Source: Dicyema japonicum
Lineage: Eukaryota > Dicyemida > Rhombozoa > Dicyemidae
DNA: 64,000 nt
Assembly: GCA_011109175.1 (NCBI GenBank)
Contig: RDEW01000023.1
Location: 531,225 to 595,224 of the forward strand
Direction: 5' to 3'
Shown: positions 32,908 through 44,257 of the stretch, piece by piece
Layout of the letters: each line of letters opens with the position of its first letter
Position numbering within the stretch: the first letter of the stretch is position 1
Position numbers and translations under genes: made by a program
The notes under the pieces: generated by a model
Told to the model about the DNA's origin: nothing
What the model saw: the letters and a program-made list of their open reading frames with translations, nothing else
The model's database searches: none

Positions 32908-33951
32908 CAGTAAACCCCCACTCATCCGAACTTCAATAATCCGAATTTTTTTGATAAGTCAGCGAAATTTTACTGTTTCCATACCAATAGGCTTCAATAA
33001 ACTGAAACTTTATAATCCTCAATCTGATAGACTTTACTAAAAATTTCGGATTATTTATTTGGTTTATATTCTACATTTAAATGAATTTACATTTTAAATT
33101 TGTATTTGATGAAAGCTTGAGTCCAATTATCTTGAATTTAGTAAAGTCTATACAAATTTAAAGTAAGATTTAATCTTAAACTAAAAGTTCTTGGAAAAGT
33201 TAGCACAAGATGAAATTAATTTTAATAGACTCTTAAAATAAAAGTTCTTATTGGAGAAGCTAACAGCTTAGCACAAGATGAAATTAATTGTAATAGACAA
33301 GATATGATTGATAAGTTAAAATAAATTGACCCTGAAGTATTTCTAAACATGGATGAAACTTGAATCTATGCTAATGCAACTGAAACAATAAAAATTAAAC
33401 TTATTGTCATTGGGCATAGCAATACCAAATTGTGTAAAAGATTTTGATTTTGAAAATTATTGTACTATGCAAAAAAAGGATGACAGCAGAACGTTTTAAT
33501 GTTTCATTAGCTATCCTATTGATGAATTAAAATTTTACGAAAAAAGTTTTTTACTATTTTGGATTATGTGGAAGCTCTTGATTTGAAAAAAAAATTTTTT
33601 GTGAATTTACGAAAAATCATCATTATGGTACAGGGGCAATTAAATGTCTTTATTAATTTGATAATGAAGATATCATGCAAGATTCTGTTTTAAATAACTA
33701 CTGGAAGAACTGGAAAAACTTGCTAATGAGAAATAACTCAGAAATGCCCGAACAGAACGAAATCGTTATTTTTTGTGAAGATTATAATGTCAACGAAAAA
33801 ACTATTAATGCTAAAAATGGAGAGATTATTATATATGAAAACATAAATATTAATTACAATGAAATTATTATATTTATTCCCCTCAATCCGACAACTTTCA
33901 CAATCCGAAAGACATCAAAATTTTTTTGTTCGGATTAATGAGGGTTTACTG
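32908..33951 (+). mobile_element. pogo/Tigger-like DNA transposon, 1,044 bp, both TIRs present
   Basis: The left end CAGTAAACCCCCACTCATCC and the right end (reverse complement) CAGTAAACCCTCATTAATCC are terminal inverted repeats, each bordered by a TA (32,906-32,907 and 33,952-33,953), the target site of this superfamily. A second short motif, AATCCGAA, recurs just inside both ends. The interior holds decayed transposase traces: MDET followed by a stop, then KIKLIVIGHSNTKLCKRF, like the DDE region of Tigger (NMDET ... K-x-x-P-L-V-I-G-x-S). The last 87 codons before the right end are open but not recognisable. The element is internally deleted and inactive. Confidence 0.85.
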
Positions 33952-33953
33952 TA

Positions 33954-34969
33954 TTTGACATTTTGTTCCTGTGATAATATTAATAATAATATGTTTTCCA
34001 TTTGTGTAACCAAATAAATTTACGTTGCATATTATACTTATTAAAATCAACGTCATAAAATTCAGGTGCGGGAATAACGATTTCGTTTCCATACACTAAG
34101 GCTGACTCCTCCCCGTACGACAGGTGTACAAGCCGGCCAATTTATGACGCTCCCATCAAGCAAGTCTCCAAAATACAGTCCTTCCTTAACAATTTGAAGG
34201 CATTCGATATATCAAGCTTCAGGCCTAGGCATCGGGCTTGGCGATTATTCTCTCTGAAGAAACTCCTTGTTGCGTGCACAGTTGTTTCATTTGCAATTAC
34301 ATAAATTTTATATTATAGCATCACGTTGTTCAATTGTGTAACTAAATAACTTCTACGTCGCATATTACACTTTTTATTAACACCAACGTCATTGCAGCAC
34401 AATAGTACAACACAGGTAGTTACACAAGAGTATTGTCAGCAAAAATCAATACTTAAATTTTTTTGTTAATCTCATTGCTGCTTGTTCACATGTCATCAAA
34501 GTCATTGACTACAAATATCCCGCCAATTAATATAAAACATGTAAGACTAATAATTTCTTAGAGTTGCCTGAGGATTAGCTTATTTAACAAAAAATATTGG
34601 AATTGAAACAGCTCGAACGCTTACCAATATGCTACCAGCCCTTATTGATTTCAAAACTAATTTATAATATTATTCTGACAGATTCTTTCAATTTTGGGCT
34701 AGACGAGAATCAAACACGTGATACGACACGCCTTCTTATCAGAACCTCGGGTTTCTAAAATCTCGTGAGTCGATCTTGTCCATGCTTACAAGAAAGAAGA
34801 TAAAGACTTTCAACTAAGTAGAAATTCCGTACAATGAGTTACATTACCACCTCAACCCCTTGGAGAATTTAACAACGTGGCTAAAACAATTAATAAACTT
34901 GATGAATATTTTTTAAATAAAACTTAATTAATTAAAACATAAATATATTTTAATCAAAAAATATTACTT
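33954..34969. other. Intergenic, with a diverged ~85-bp repeat
   Basis: There is no gene. 'gtgtaaccaaataaatttac' (from 34,004) and 'gtgtaactaaataacttcta' (from 34,336) head two diverged copies of about 70-85 bp, both followed by 'tcgcatatta'-like text and 'caacgtcat'. This is an old local duplication. Confidence 0.5.
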
Positions 34970-36964
34970 TTAGAACACATAGCCCATTCCAAATTTTCTA
35001 CTATCACCCCATGCTTCGGAATTATCACCGTCATATCTCGCTCCATTAACAATGTTTATTGGTTCATGCGATAAATTTATTGTATACCCCATATTTTCAA
35101 GTTTTTTTAAAATATCTTGATTAAAATTATCTAAATTCATTTAAATAGAATGTCAACTTTCATAAATGATGTGTGGTTGGCTTAAAATGTGAATGCGAGC
35201 ATCTTCAATTGATTCTTTCAAACTCATTCCACGGAAAATTACGTTAATTAAAACATAAGCTACTCCTAAAATGAACTTCAAAAGCAAACCGGTGACTATT
35301 CTTGTCCCATTAGTCCCTCCAATACTCCACATTCCCCCAGTATCCTTATCCATAATAATAATGGGAGACATTGCAGACCGCGGTCTCCGTCCTGGTGATG
35401 GATAATTATTCTAATGAATAAATTTGAGAGCAACCGTCATATTGGGAATTTCAGTGGGAAAAGTGAAGTCATCCATTTGATCATTCAGAATTATCCCATC
35501 TTCGGTCATCAAAAACGATCCGAACCAACGGTTAATTGACCTGAATATAATAGTTCTATGGTACATGGTCATTGATACTGCCTGTCCTGTTTTGTCGACT
35601 ACGGAAATGTGAGATGTTCCAATAGTGTCATCATTAAAAGACATATCTGTTGATACAAAGCCTTCTTCGACTTGCCCCTGCATTACTGCGTTGTAAACTT
35701 TGTTAACAAATTGATCACTGCACATCATTATTATTTGAAACCTTAAAACCGTATTCAATTCTCTCTCAACTTCTGGTGAATTATCTCCAAATTTTTCTAC
35801 TCCTTTATAAACGTGGCGAAACGTCTAAAATGAGACTGATCAAACTTCTATGATTTTTCTGTATGTCTCGGCTCGCTTAAAATCCTCAGAATGAAAGTTA
35901 AACTTGTCAAGGACTTTTAAAACAACGAGAACAAAGCTTGAAATGCTTGGTGGAGGTACTGCATACAAATCCTTCCCTAAATTGATTGAGTGATAAAACC
36001 TCGAACGGATACGTGAATTGGGTCTTTGACATTTACTTCGTAGCTCTTTAGATCATTTAATGACATGATTCCCCCATGGCTTGCAACCTGAAAGGATAAT
36101 AAATTGATATACCGTTGATATTATGTTCTCAGCGAATACACCATTATAAAATGGGTCAATCCCTTCGGATGCTATTATACTCAACGTTTCTGACAATTTT
36201 TCTCGTTCCACCTCATCTTTCTCTTTCTTAAAACAGCAGTTGTTGCTTTCATATGTTGTATAAATGTTCGCAATGTTCTCATACCGTTTGAATTCCTCAT
36301 ATCTAATTTTTCTCATTGAGATGGCTACAAATGAACCATAACATATAACCCATGGAACGAGATATCCCGACTCCTTCACTGAGCTTAATTGCGTCATGAA
36401 AAAGCTTAATCCAAGGCAGCCTACATACGTAATGAATCAAATAAACTTTCCATATCGTTGATGTATCTCATATATTCCCTTCAGATATCCAGGAACTCCC
36501 ACAGATAATCCTCCCTATAATCTAAAAAAATACAGTGAACAATTTTGGACTGATTTCTGTTTTTGAAAATGTCAGGTTTGATTATCATAGGAGCTGTTTC
36601 TCTAGCATCAAACACCTTAACGTCTCCAGAACTATTTCGAACGACGATAAAAGCTCCTCTAACAATATTTAGACTATTAAACCCTCCAATTCCTGAACTC
36701 TGAGCATTAACAACCCCTATGCACAAGCTGATCGTAATGGCAGCGTCTACAGCAGATCCCCCTTCTTTTATAATGTTTTTTCCGTACACGGAACACACCG
36801 AGTCGCTACTACTAACAGATCCGTGCATCCTAGCTGACTTACAAATTAATTATTTTGATTACATTGTTCCGAATTAGGACAGTGTCAGTTATGAGTGCGA
36901 TAAAAACACACACAGCCATCGTTACAAGGAATATGACTATTAAGTGAAACTTGGTAATTATCAT
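34970..36964 (-). CDS. GGT: Gamma-glutamyltransferase (GGT), 14 exons
   Basis: The exons (- strand) are 36964-36863, 36837-36683, 36658-36541, 36514-36447, 36420-36350, 36324-36113, 36087-36000, 35976-35846, 35824-35742, 35717-35565, 35540-35435, 35410-35290, 35265-35158 and 35130-34970. They sum to 1,677 nt (558 aa; human GGT1 569), with thirteen introns of 21-27 nt. The enzyme is a membrane-anchored ectoenzyme that cleaves or transfers the gamma-glutamyl group of glutathione. Residues 1-34 contain a signal anchor (FHLIVIFLVTMAVCVFIALI). The family landmarks are all there: EGGSAVDAAI, GIGGG, DARETAP, GGLSVGVPG, LPWIKLF, FYNGVFAE, the autocleavage site with nucleophile Thr377 in TIGTSHISVVD, ILNDQMDDFTF, PRSAMSPIII and GGTNGTRIVTG. 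It appears intact and able to self-process. Confidence 0.96.
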
Positions 36965-38450
36965 TAAAATTATTCAAACTAAACACTCAGTAACAGTTTA
37001 ATTGATCGTTAGCGCTATTTTCTGATTTAAATAGATTGATTAACTTAAAATGCGTTTTGTGACGTGTTACCAATTAGCTAGGTATTTTTTTATATTTATT
37101 TTATTGAATCAAAATCACTTGGTTAAAAAAATAAGTGATCCATACAGACAAGATGAAGTTCGATACCAGAGAGGACGGGCATTATATACTGCTCTTTCAC
37201 TAGGCTGATGACAGCTAATATTTTGTTGGATTTTCGAGGTGGCTGTTTAGTAGGTTGGTTTTCTTTAGGAATCAATAGTCAAGAGTTCTAGCAAAAGCAC
37301 TTTAAGAGTCACAGACTCCGAATTAGGTCCCGCTGACTCAGTTGGTGGCTTCCTGCACTTTTGTAGGTCAATAGACTGCATATTATTTTTAAAATTAAAT
37401 TTATTGAATCAGAAAACATGTATGATGACAAGGAAATGAATTAATTAGATAAAATAATTACCGAGGGACCTACTAACGTGATTGCTGCAATTGATCCTCA
37501 AATAACGTATCCTTTTTTTTACGAGAATCCTCACCAGCCATCTACCTGAATTCCACTTCTTTTTAGGACTGTGGGTTCGCCGCTTCGCCAGTGTAGTGAG
37601 TTGCCCGCTCTTCTAGCGCCTCGACGACTATAGGATTTACTCAATTGGTGTCTTGACTCCACGTTTGTGCTCGACAATCATACTTTCTAATGTTTCTTTT
37701 ATTGGCATATCAATAGACAAAACTTTCAAATAATTTCTGTACCAAGTGGAGATAATCCCGTCCCATGTCAAAACCACTGGGATAATTCTCATAGGAATTC
37801 TCCAGCGCGTAAGTCAAACTTGTGTAGCTTTTCCACTTTTGTATGCTTGAGTACTTCTTGTGAACTGATTCTAACTTTGTAATTACAATCTCATTTTTCA
37901 TCTTGTAGACATGAATTACTATATTTATCGCTAATATATCAATTTATAATTCCAAATTTAGCACTAATACAAACTTGAAGGGGTCATTTTGCTTTTAGAT
38001 ATGGGAGATGGGAAGGTTTGGGGATAAGATCGAACTACCGGTAAATTTGTCGTTTAGTGAATTTTGATGACGATTTGAAACAGGCAGTATATAATAATAC
38101 CGCACTTTCGCAGGACCCAGGTCATGGCCTCCGCATCTGCAGTCAACAAGACAAAACTTTATTAAAAAGAGACCGTTAGCTAACTAACTAAGGGTTGTGA
38201 GGAGATTTATCCAAGGGAGATACCGAAATTCCAATTCCTCTTGTTAAATTCCTTTTTAGTTAACATGCAGATGTTAAAGTGAAATTCCAGAAACTTCCTT
38301 CGTGTTAACTTTCCAAACTTAACACGCCTTTTGTAGCGTGTGAGCCACGTCACCAGCTCAGCCTTTCTATATATCCAGATCTCAAAAACTAATTACTGCA
38401 ATCACCTTTGAATATGCTAACAAAGATTATCCCCTAATCCTTCATTTTTT
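36965..38450. other. Intergenic region with one unassigned small ORF
   Basis: No recognisable gene. A 63-codon - strand frame at 37,710-37,901 (MKNEIVITKLESVHKKYSS...) has natural-looking composition and could be an exon of an unidentified gene. No partner exons with the usual 20-27 nt introns were found. Confidence 0.35.
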
Positions 38451-38454
38451 AGAA

Positions 38455-39385
38455 TATTTATTTAAGCACTTCACGAGAGCCATACTAATTATAGCCCCGC
38501 ATGTGCAGCAAAAGAAACAAGGTTAGATGTCATCCTTTTCCATGCTCCCCTGTTCCTAGCCAAGGCTCTCATATTGTCCAGGTCGTCGGCATTTATTAGA
38601 TTTTTTTGATATTGACCAGGTCTTTGTGTAAGACTATTGGCAGTGTTGTTCTTGGTCTTCCACGATAGCGGCCTTCTTGACTAACATAGTATGTTTCCAT
38701 GGATATGTTAGGTGGGGATGTTAATTTTATCCTCAGCACGTGTCTGAAGAGCTTCCATCGGGATTCCAGTACTTCTAAGCTGATAGGTCTAGTGCTGCAT
38801 CTCTTATATAAAGCATTCCTCGATATTCTCGTAGGCCAAGTAGTTACTGTTATTTTTCTCAGCTGACCTCTGTGGAACGAGTCTAGTTTTTCCAAATCCG
38901 CTGATGAGGTCGCCCAAGTTCCAGCGTTATATAAAAGTACGGGTTTTATGAATGAGTCGTATAATAGGATTCTCATTTTCGTGTCTATGCCTTTTTGATT
39001 GAGCCATTGATTCTTCAGTTTATATAACGCAGCATTGGCTAGAGTTTTCCTACGTAAAATATCTTCGCTATCTCCCAAAAGTGAACCGAGTTTCTTTACT
39101 TGTCGCCACTTCTCTTCTAGGACGTTACTTATCCTTCTTATCTCTGTGAGTTCTGTTTTCTCTCTGTTCACAGTAAGAAACCATTTCCCTAGTACATCTG
39201 GTGCTTTTTCTAATAGGTTTTCCAGGACCTCTTTGTCTTCAGAAATTAGGTCTACATTGTCCGCGTAGATTACTTCTTCCGTTTTTCCTTGGTATAACGG
39301 TCTAAGTTCCCTCATAGCGGCCTCCAAATAAATTGTGAATATTAGAGGAGAAAGAGAGTCTCCTTGTGGAGTGCCCGTGTTTGTT
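38455..39385 (-). mobile_element. LINE: RT palm to 3' end
   Basis: From 39,380 downward the - strand reads TGTPQGDSLSPLIFTIYL, then VIYADNVDLISEDKEV (YADN in place of YADD), GSLLGDSEDILRRKTL, IKPVLLYNAGTW, LDSFHRGQLRKI, NALYKRC, RWKLFRHVLRI and GRYRGRPRTTLP, then after a frame change a segment like NRGAWKRMTS. The 243-codon frame (38,596-39,327) is the best preserved LINE fragment of its family here. The 3' end carries an ATT-rich tail. The lost second catalytic Asp makes it inactive. Confidence 0.88.
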
Positions 39386-40557
39386 TCAATTTTCTTTCAA
39401 AGAGGAATAGAAGAATTTATTTACCTTAACGTTGATATAATAACCAGGAACAATCATACAATATCACATAGAAGTGTAAATTCTTTAAATATTCTAGGAT
39501 TTCCAAACCAAATCTTGATTTTTAAGATAAGGGCATCAATTATAATGATGAAAAATTTAAAGTAACCAAAATTATGCAATAGTGTACTGGGTTAGCTGTC
39601 AGATCATTTATCCCTAACTTAATAGAAGCTAGAGATGCTTTTCAAATTCAAGAGACTACAGTTCCTAGTAAGACTTAGTTTTGAAATGCCCAGCAGTAAA
39701 TAGCAAGTACAATCCTTAAAAACAATAGATCTAGAAACAGATTGTTTTTCATGTGGGCAGTCTCAAGGTTCTGGAAATAATTTGTAAACTAATGAAGGCT
39801 GCGAATGATGCATATCCGAGGCATTTAGGTAAAAAAATTAGTAAACTTAATATATAATAGCTAAACAATTGGAAAAAATATTTGCTAATGGCGGAAATGA
39901 AGAAAACATCTAGTCCTTGCAGTTGTTGGAAGTCCTGCAGTGATCCTGTTTTGTACCACCCTGACACTGAGCACTACCTGAGATAGGTAGATCAGTGATG
40001 CCACTTTTGTAGAACGATGTTTGTTAATTAAGATAGCCCGGCCTCACCAATTTGTAGGAGACAACCGACTATTAAATAGAACGCGGGAAATACCAGTCGC
40101 TCTCATAGATCGGATTTGTGTTTAAGTTAGTTTATGTTGAGTTGAACGATTTTCAGGAATTAACCGTTTTCGTCGAGTCAGGGATTCTGTTCAAAGACCA
40201 CAGTGAGAATTAGGAGAAACCAACCCGATCTTTGAGAGCGATAGCTTTGCACCAGTACAGTAGGCGCTATTCTTTAGTTTGACTTCCTTGAAAACAGAGA
40301 ACCAGTTGATAACAAAATATTTGTGATTATTTTATTGCTTACTAAGACTAACATTCAATTGTCGCCGCGTGACCCAGAGATCTGTCAGGTGTATCTGCTC
40401 TGGCGCAGAACTCGAAAGGGAAATTGAAAATTTAGTACAAGAGAAGGAAAAAAAATAAAATTAATATATTTGGTAATTAAAATGTATTTTAATCATGGAT
40501 TTTTAAATAAAATAATTTTTGCCATAGTTTCAAAAATCCACTTAGTTTGATTGAAAA
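39386..40557. other. Intergenic; pieces of two dispersed repeats
   Basis: 39,900-40,000 resembles dispersed repeat A ('tccttgcagttgttggaagt', 'acctgagataggtagatcag'). 40,032-40,110 matches the repeat at 23.3 kb. The rest has no supported gene. The last ~100 bp must hold the CFAP157 promoter. Confidence 0.5.
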
Positions 40558-42236
40558 ATGCCTCCAAAAAAGAAAGCTGCTGGAAAAAAGCCTGAAAGTC
40601 CCCAACCATTGCCTGAGGTCCTTAATCCAGACGAAAAGAAAGTTTTCATCAAAGTAATTCAAGAACTTGAAAACCGAATAAACAAGTAACTTTAAAAATT
40701 TTAAAGATAGATATCAAGGTCTCTGTGACTACCTGAGCGTTACTAACACAAAGTATGAAAACGAGCTGAATCAGCAAATATCCGAGAAAAAGGACATAAC
40801 AAACTACCTCAAGAAAAACCTTCAATCGAAAGGTTTCAATGAAATGTGTAAATTGTCAGGATTCGAAATATATCAGCTAAATAACAAATTGACAGACTTG
40901 AATGAAGAAAAGGACAAAGAGCGGCAATCTTTTGAAAGCCAGCTGAGGTTACTAAAACAAGAATTTCAGGAAACCAAGGACGCCTTGAGTGTAGAAAATA
41001 TTACATTAGGTTTTGTCTTTTGGTTAAACTCAAAGCCGGAAAGATTGCCTCTTTAGAGGAATTCAAGGTACAAAAGGAGGACATTTTGTCAAAAATAAGC
41101 AGATTAGAAAATGAAATAAAGGAAAATGAGGTCAAAAGAAAGGAAGAGCTATATCAGCTAGAAAAGCAAAACATCCTCGATCGTCACACGTAAATTCTAA
41201 TAACACTAAAGACTCCAAAAAGTAACTCTGCACAAACTAATCGACATCTCGACAAAATTCCGCGAGGAAACTAATCGACAGATGGCAGAAACAACGATAC
41301 GGTCAATTCAAGAGAATACGGCCTTATCTAATGACTACAAGAAACTCAAAAACAAATGTGCGGGAATTCTCGAGGAAAATAAAAAATTAAAAGAAAGGGC
41401 AGCGATTCAAAAAGTAAACGAAGAAATATCTCAGGCTGTGAAAAAAAACCTATCAACCAAGAACATTAGCCTTATCGGGGTATGTTTAGGTTAACAATCC
41501 GAAAGATCATCAAAATACTGATGGAGACAAACAAATGTCTTAAATCCAAGCTTAAAAGCCAACAGTTCAAACAACCGATGGATGAAACTCCAAACATACA
41601 AGAAAGTGAGGATAATGAGCTGAATAATTCAAAACTAAATAATGACACAAACGACTCCCAGTTACTTGAATTGACTATCTCGGAGTCACAAAATAATGAG
41701 TTGTTGCAACGAAATTATTCAGTTTTTCAGAGAATTTTGAAATTCTTGATCAAAATCTATTATTTTTTAAATTCAGTATTCGGCATGCTTTATTTAGGAA
41801 TTTGACAATTTAGAAAATCGCAAAATTGAGGAAGAAGAGTTAAGTTACGAATTAATTTCAATGACTTCTCTAATAACCTCTTTAGGAGTCCACGATTCTG
41901 AGCAGGAAGAAATATATAAGAAATTACAGTCCGTCCCACATCAAGAGGAATTTGAAGAAGAAAAAGAGTAGCCTTCGTTTAATGAGGGAGATTCAAATTT
42001 TCAGCTCCAGAAGAAAAGTATTTCCACTACCGAATTGGAGATGCTGGAATAGTTCCAATGGAAAGCGATGTCTTTTTAGCAAATATAAAGAAGAAAAAAT
42101 CTAGGCTGATAGGGGACAACAAAACATACATGAAATATCTTATTAAAAAAATATCCGATAAAGTTCAGTGATGTACTAATTTTAGATTGAGACATCCGTT
42201 AATGAAGAAATATCTTCTAATATTGTTGAAGACTAA
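40558..42236 (+). CDS. CFAP157: Cilia- and flagella-associated protein 157 (CFAP157)
   Basis: There are nine exons: 40558-40685, 40711-40832, 40860-41009, 41036-41189, 41212-41479, 41506-41775, 41798-41967, 41991-42162 and 42186-42236. They sum to 1,485 nt (494 aa; human 520), with introns of 25, 27, 26, 22, 26, 22, 23 and 23 nt. CFAP157 is a coiled-coil protein of the axoneme and basal body, needed for sperm flagella in mammals. Evidence: the basic N-terminus MPPKKKAAGKK, long coiled coils, the conserved core LKQEFQETKDALSVENITL followed by GKIASLEEFKVQKEDI, GIIKILMETN, and the C-terminal YRIGDAGIVPM block. The hydrophobic stretch KFLIKIYYFLN near residue 360 is unlike the family and may hide one more short intron. 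It fits a ciliated animal. Confidence 0.92.
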
Positions 42237-42424
42237 TTTTTAATGACTTTTAATAAAATAATATTTATTTCGTCCAGTAACATATGTTCGAAAGTTCACA
42301 GGGACACTTTGATGTACTCAGTAAAGATCGATCGGATAATCTCTGAAATTGAGTCCTTTGCTAATTTAATCAATTGAAATGTCTCCGAAATCACTCGAAT
42401 TACAACGTAAGATGTTCCCTTAGA

Positions 42425-42900
42425 CCAGTGGTTCCAACCTGGGTTCCGCAATTTAATAAAAATAAAAATTTTAATTAAAAAATTAGCACGTTATATATTT
42501 AGGCTCAGTTCAAAATACGGAATAAATATACCGGAAACTGCAGATTGCGTAATATGCAAGCCATTAATGTCAGACACCTCTATTGCTCCTGTGAGACATT
42601 TACCAATGAAGCGTTCTCATATTAAAAACAAGGATTTGGCTAACATCTGTTTATCAAAAGGAAATCGTTTGCTTTTTTGTTTTAAGGAAAATCTTCATCA
42701 ATCAAGGACTATATTGTATTCAGTTGTACTTGAAGACATCAAAGGTCATCTAAAAGCATACATGAAAACATTATTAAATATTTTCCTGAAAATTTTGATA
42801 AAGACTGGATCAAAAATCTATTCTTAGGTAGTGAGCATTTATTGAAAAATGTTCGTTGTATTTTGATATTCTAAAAAGCAAAAATTTTATTTAGGAAAGA
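42425..42900 (+). mobile_element. hAT deletion derivative (BED finger plus C-terminal end)
   Basis: 'cagtggttccaacctgggtt' at 42,425 looks like a hAT terminus. Inside, DCVICKPLMSD, then PVRHLPMKRSHIKNKDLA form a BED-type finger (C-x2-C, later H-x5-H). About 50 codons later, in another frame, KSIHENIIKYFPENFDKDW resembles the far C-terminal part of such transposases. The catalytic middle is missing, so this is a non-autonomous relic. The right end is not identified. Confidence 0.6.
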
Positions 42901-43025
42901 AAGGAGAGCAAATGATCACATAGCGGCTGACTGCGTGGCTATTCTCTCTCAGGAAGACAAGTGAGATTCGCTCTAATAACCAACAGCGCTCAGGAAGGTC
43001 TTCTGATCGTGTAGAAATCCGATTC

Positions 43026-43145
43026 CCCGAACGTATTCTAAATTATAGACGTTAACCCAAACGGTCATTTTTAACAATTTGTTTTGTTCGTTATTCATCT
43101 CTTTTATAGGCGTTTATAAGGAAGACTTACTGTTAGTTCCTGTTT
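43026..43145 (-). pseudogene. Truncated copy of the 5' end of the orphan gene
   Basis: About 120 bp match 44,210-44,330 ('tattctaaattatagacgtt', 'ttatctcttttataggcg'-like text). It keeps the start codon and about 12 codons plus upstream DNA, then diverges. It is a 5' fragment left by local duplication. Confidence 0.6.
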
Positions 43146-43197
43146 TCAAGATAATGCTAATCATTTTTTAATTATTTTTACTTAATTTTTAATTTAG

Positions 43198-43433
43198 ATG
43201 AAATTTACTGTATTTTATAAGTTATGACGAAATCAATATATTTTTTATATAATTAATGGGTCCAAGAAAAGTCGGCACTCTTTTTTTTATGTAACCTTGA
43301 TGACCACCGGCAGATATGAAATTTACTGTATTTTATAATTTATGACGAAATCAATATATTTTTTATATAATTAATGCGTCCAAGAAAAGTCGGCACTCTT
43401 TTTTTGATGTAACCTTGATGACCACCGGCAGAT
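43198..43433. repeat. 118-bp tandem duplication
   Basis: Two units contain 'atgaaatttactgtatttta', 'gtccaagaaaagtcggcact' and 'gaccaccggcagat'. They differ at a handful of bases ('aatgggtcc'/'aatgcgtcc'). Confidence 0.75.
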
Positions 43434-43493
43434 CACGTTCTCTCGTGTCCTAGCCCGCTATATGTGTCTTCCCCACACGTAATTAACCCTTAG

Positions 43494-43767
43494 GATCTCT
43501 GGGAATGTCAGTTATTGACAGTTGCCAGGCAAAAGGCCTGATGGTCTCAGGTTAGTTTTTAATTATCAATTATATAAAAAGATTTAAATTATTTGATCCT
43601 ACAAGAACAACTTATTGGTTGTTTTACAGAGATCTCTGGGAATGTCAGTTATTGACAGTTGCCAGGCAAAAGGCCTGATGGTCTCAGGTTAGTTTTTAAT
43701 TATCAATTATATAAAAAGATTTAAATTATTTGATCCTACAAGAACAACTTATTGGTTGTTTTACAGA
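43494..43767. repeat. 137-bp tandem duplication with SINE-head-like text
   Basis: Units 43,494-43,630 and 43,631-43,767 are identical or nearly so. Each contains 'ttgccaggcaaaaggcctga' followed by 'tggtctcaggtt', which resembles the head of the window's SINE family ('tgccggcaaaagccctgatg'). Confidence 0.7.
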
Positions 43768-43810
43768 AAATATAAGAAAGAATATTTTAAGTCAAATAAA
43801 ATTAATCAAA

Positions 43811-44257
43811 TTAAAATTGGTCTTCAACGTGGAAGTATTCTCCTTTCCAGTTTTTTCTGAACAATTGACCTTTCCCGTGTACTCTGTAAACGTATGTCCC
43901 GTCAAGATTTACATATACGACATGTTCTCTAACATGATTATTTCTTCTTTTTTTAATAAAATAAGCTAAGAATTTTTCATATAACAATCTCATTAGCTCA
44001 ACAAAAACATCAAGGAAAACTTCAGATAGTGTCATCATAAACATTCTAAAAACATCTGGAAACAGTTGATAACACATTAACATTATTTCTACGCAAACAC
44101 TTGGATTTATTGTCGTATGATACACCATGAATGTCATAAATATGTTAACGTCGATCTCCTCGGGATAGTTATTTAAAAAGTATAGAAAAACTTCTATATC
44201 CAACATGTTTGGGTATTCTAAATTATAGACGTTAATCCAACCGGTCATTTTTAACAA
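43811..44257 (-). CDS. Orphan 148-aa protein
   Basis: A single open frame runs from MLKMTGWINVYNLEYPN to GEYFHVEDQF; an alternative start is the third-codon-in Met (MTGW, 44,248). It is rich in aromatic and hydrophobic residues in the middle, with a basic KKRRNNH patch near residue 105 and a short repetitive-looking end (LDGTYVYRVHGKGQL). There is no signal peptide and no recognised domain. The first codons and the upstream ~100 bp occur again at 43,026-43,145, where the Met shared is the MTGW one (reads MTVWVNVYNLEY), favouring that start. No intron is needed. The function is unknown. Confidence 0.5.
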   Translation of the reverse strand: MLKMTGWINVYNLEYPNMLDIEVFLYFLNNYPEEIDVNIFMTFMVYHTTINPSVCVEIMLMCYQLFPDVFRMFMMTLSEVFLDVFVELMRLLYEKFLAYFIKKRRNNHVREHVVYVNLDGTYVYRVHGKGQLFRKNWKGEYFHVEDQF

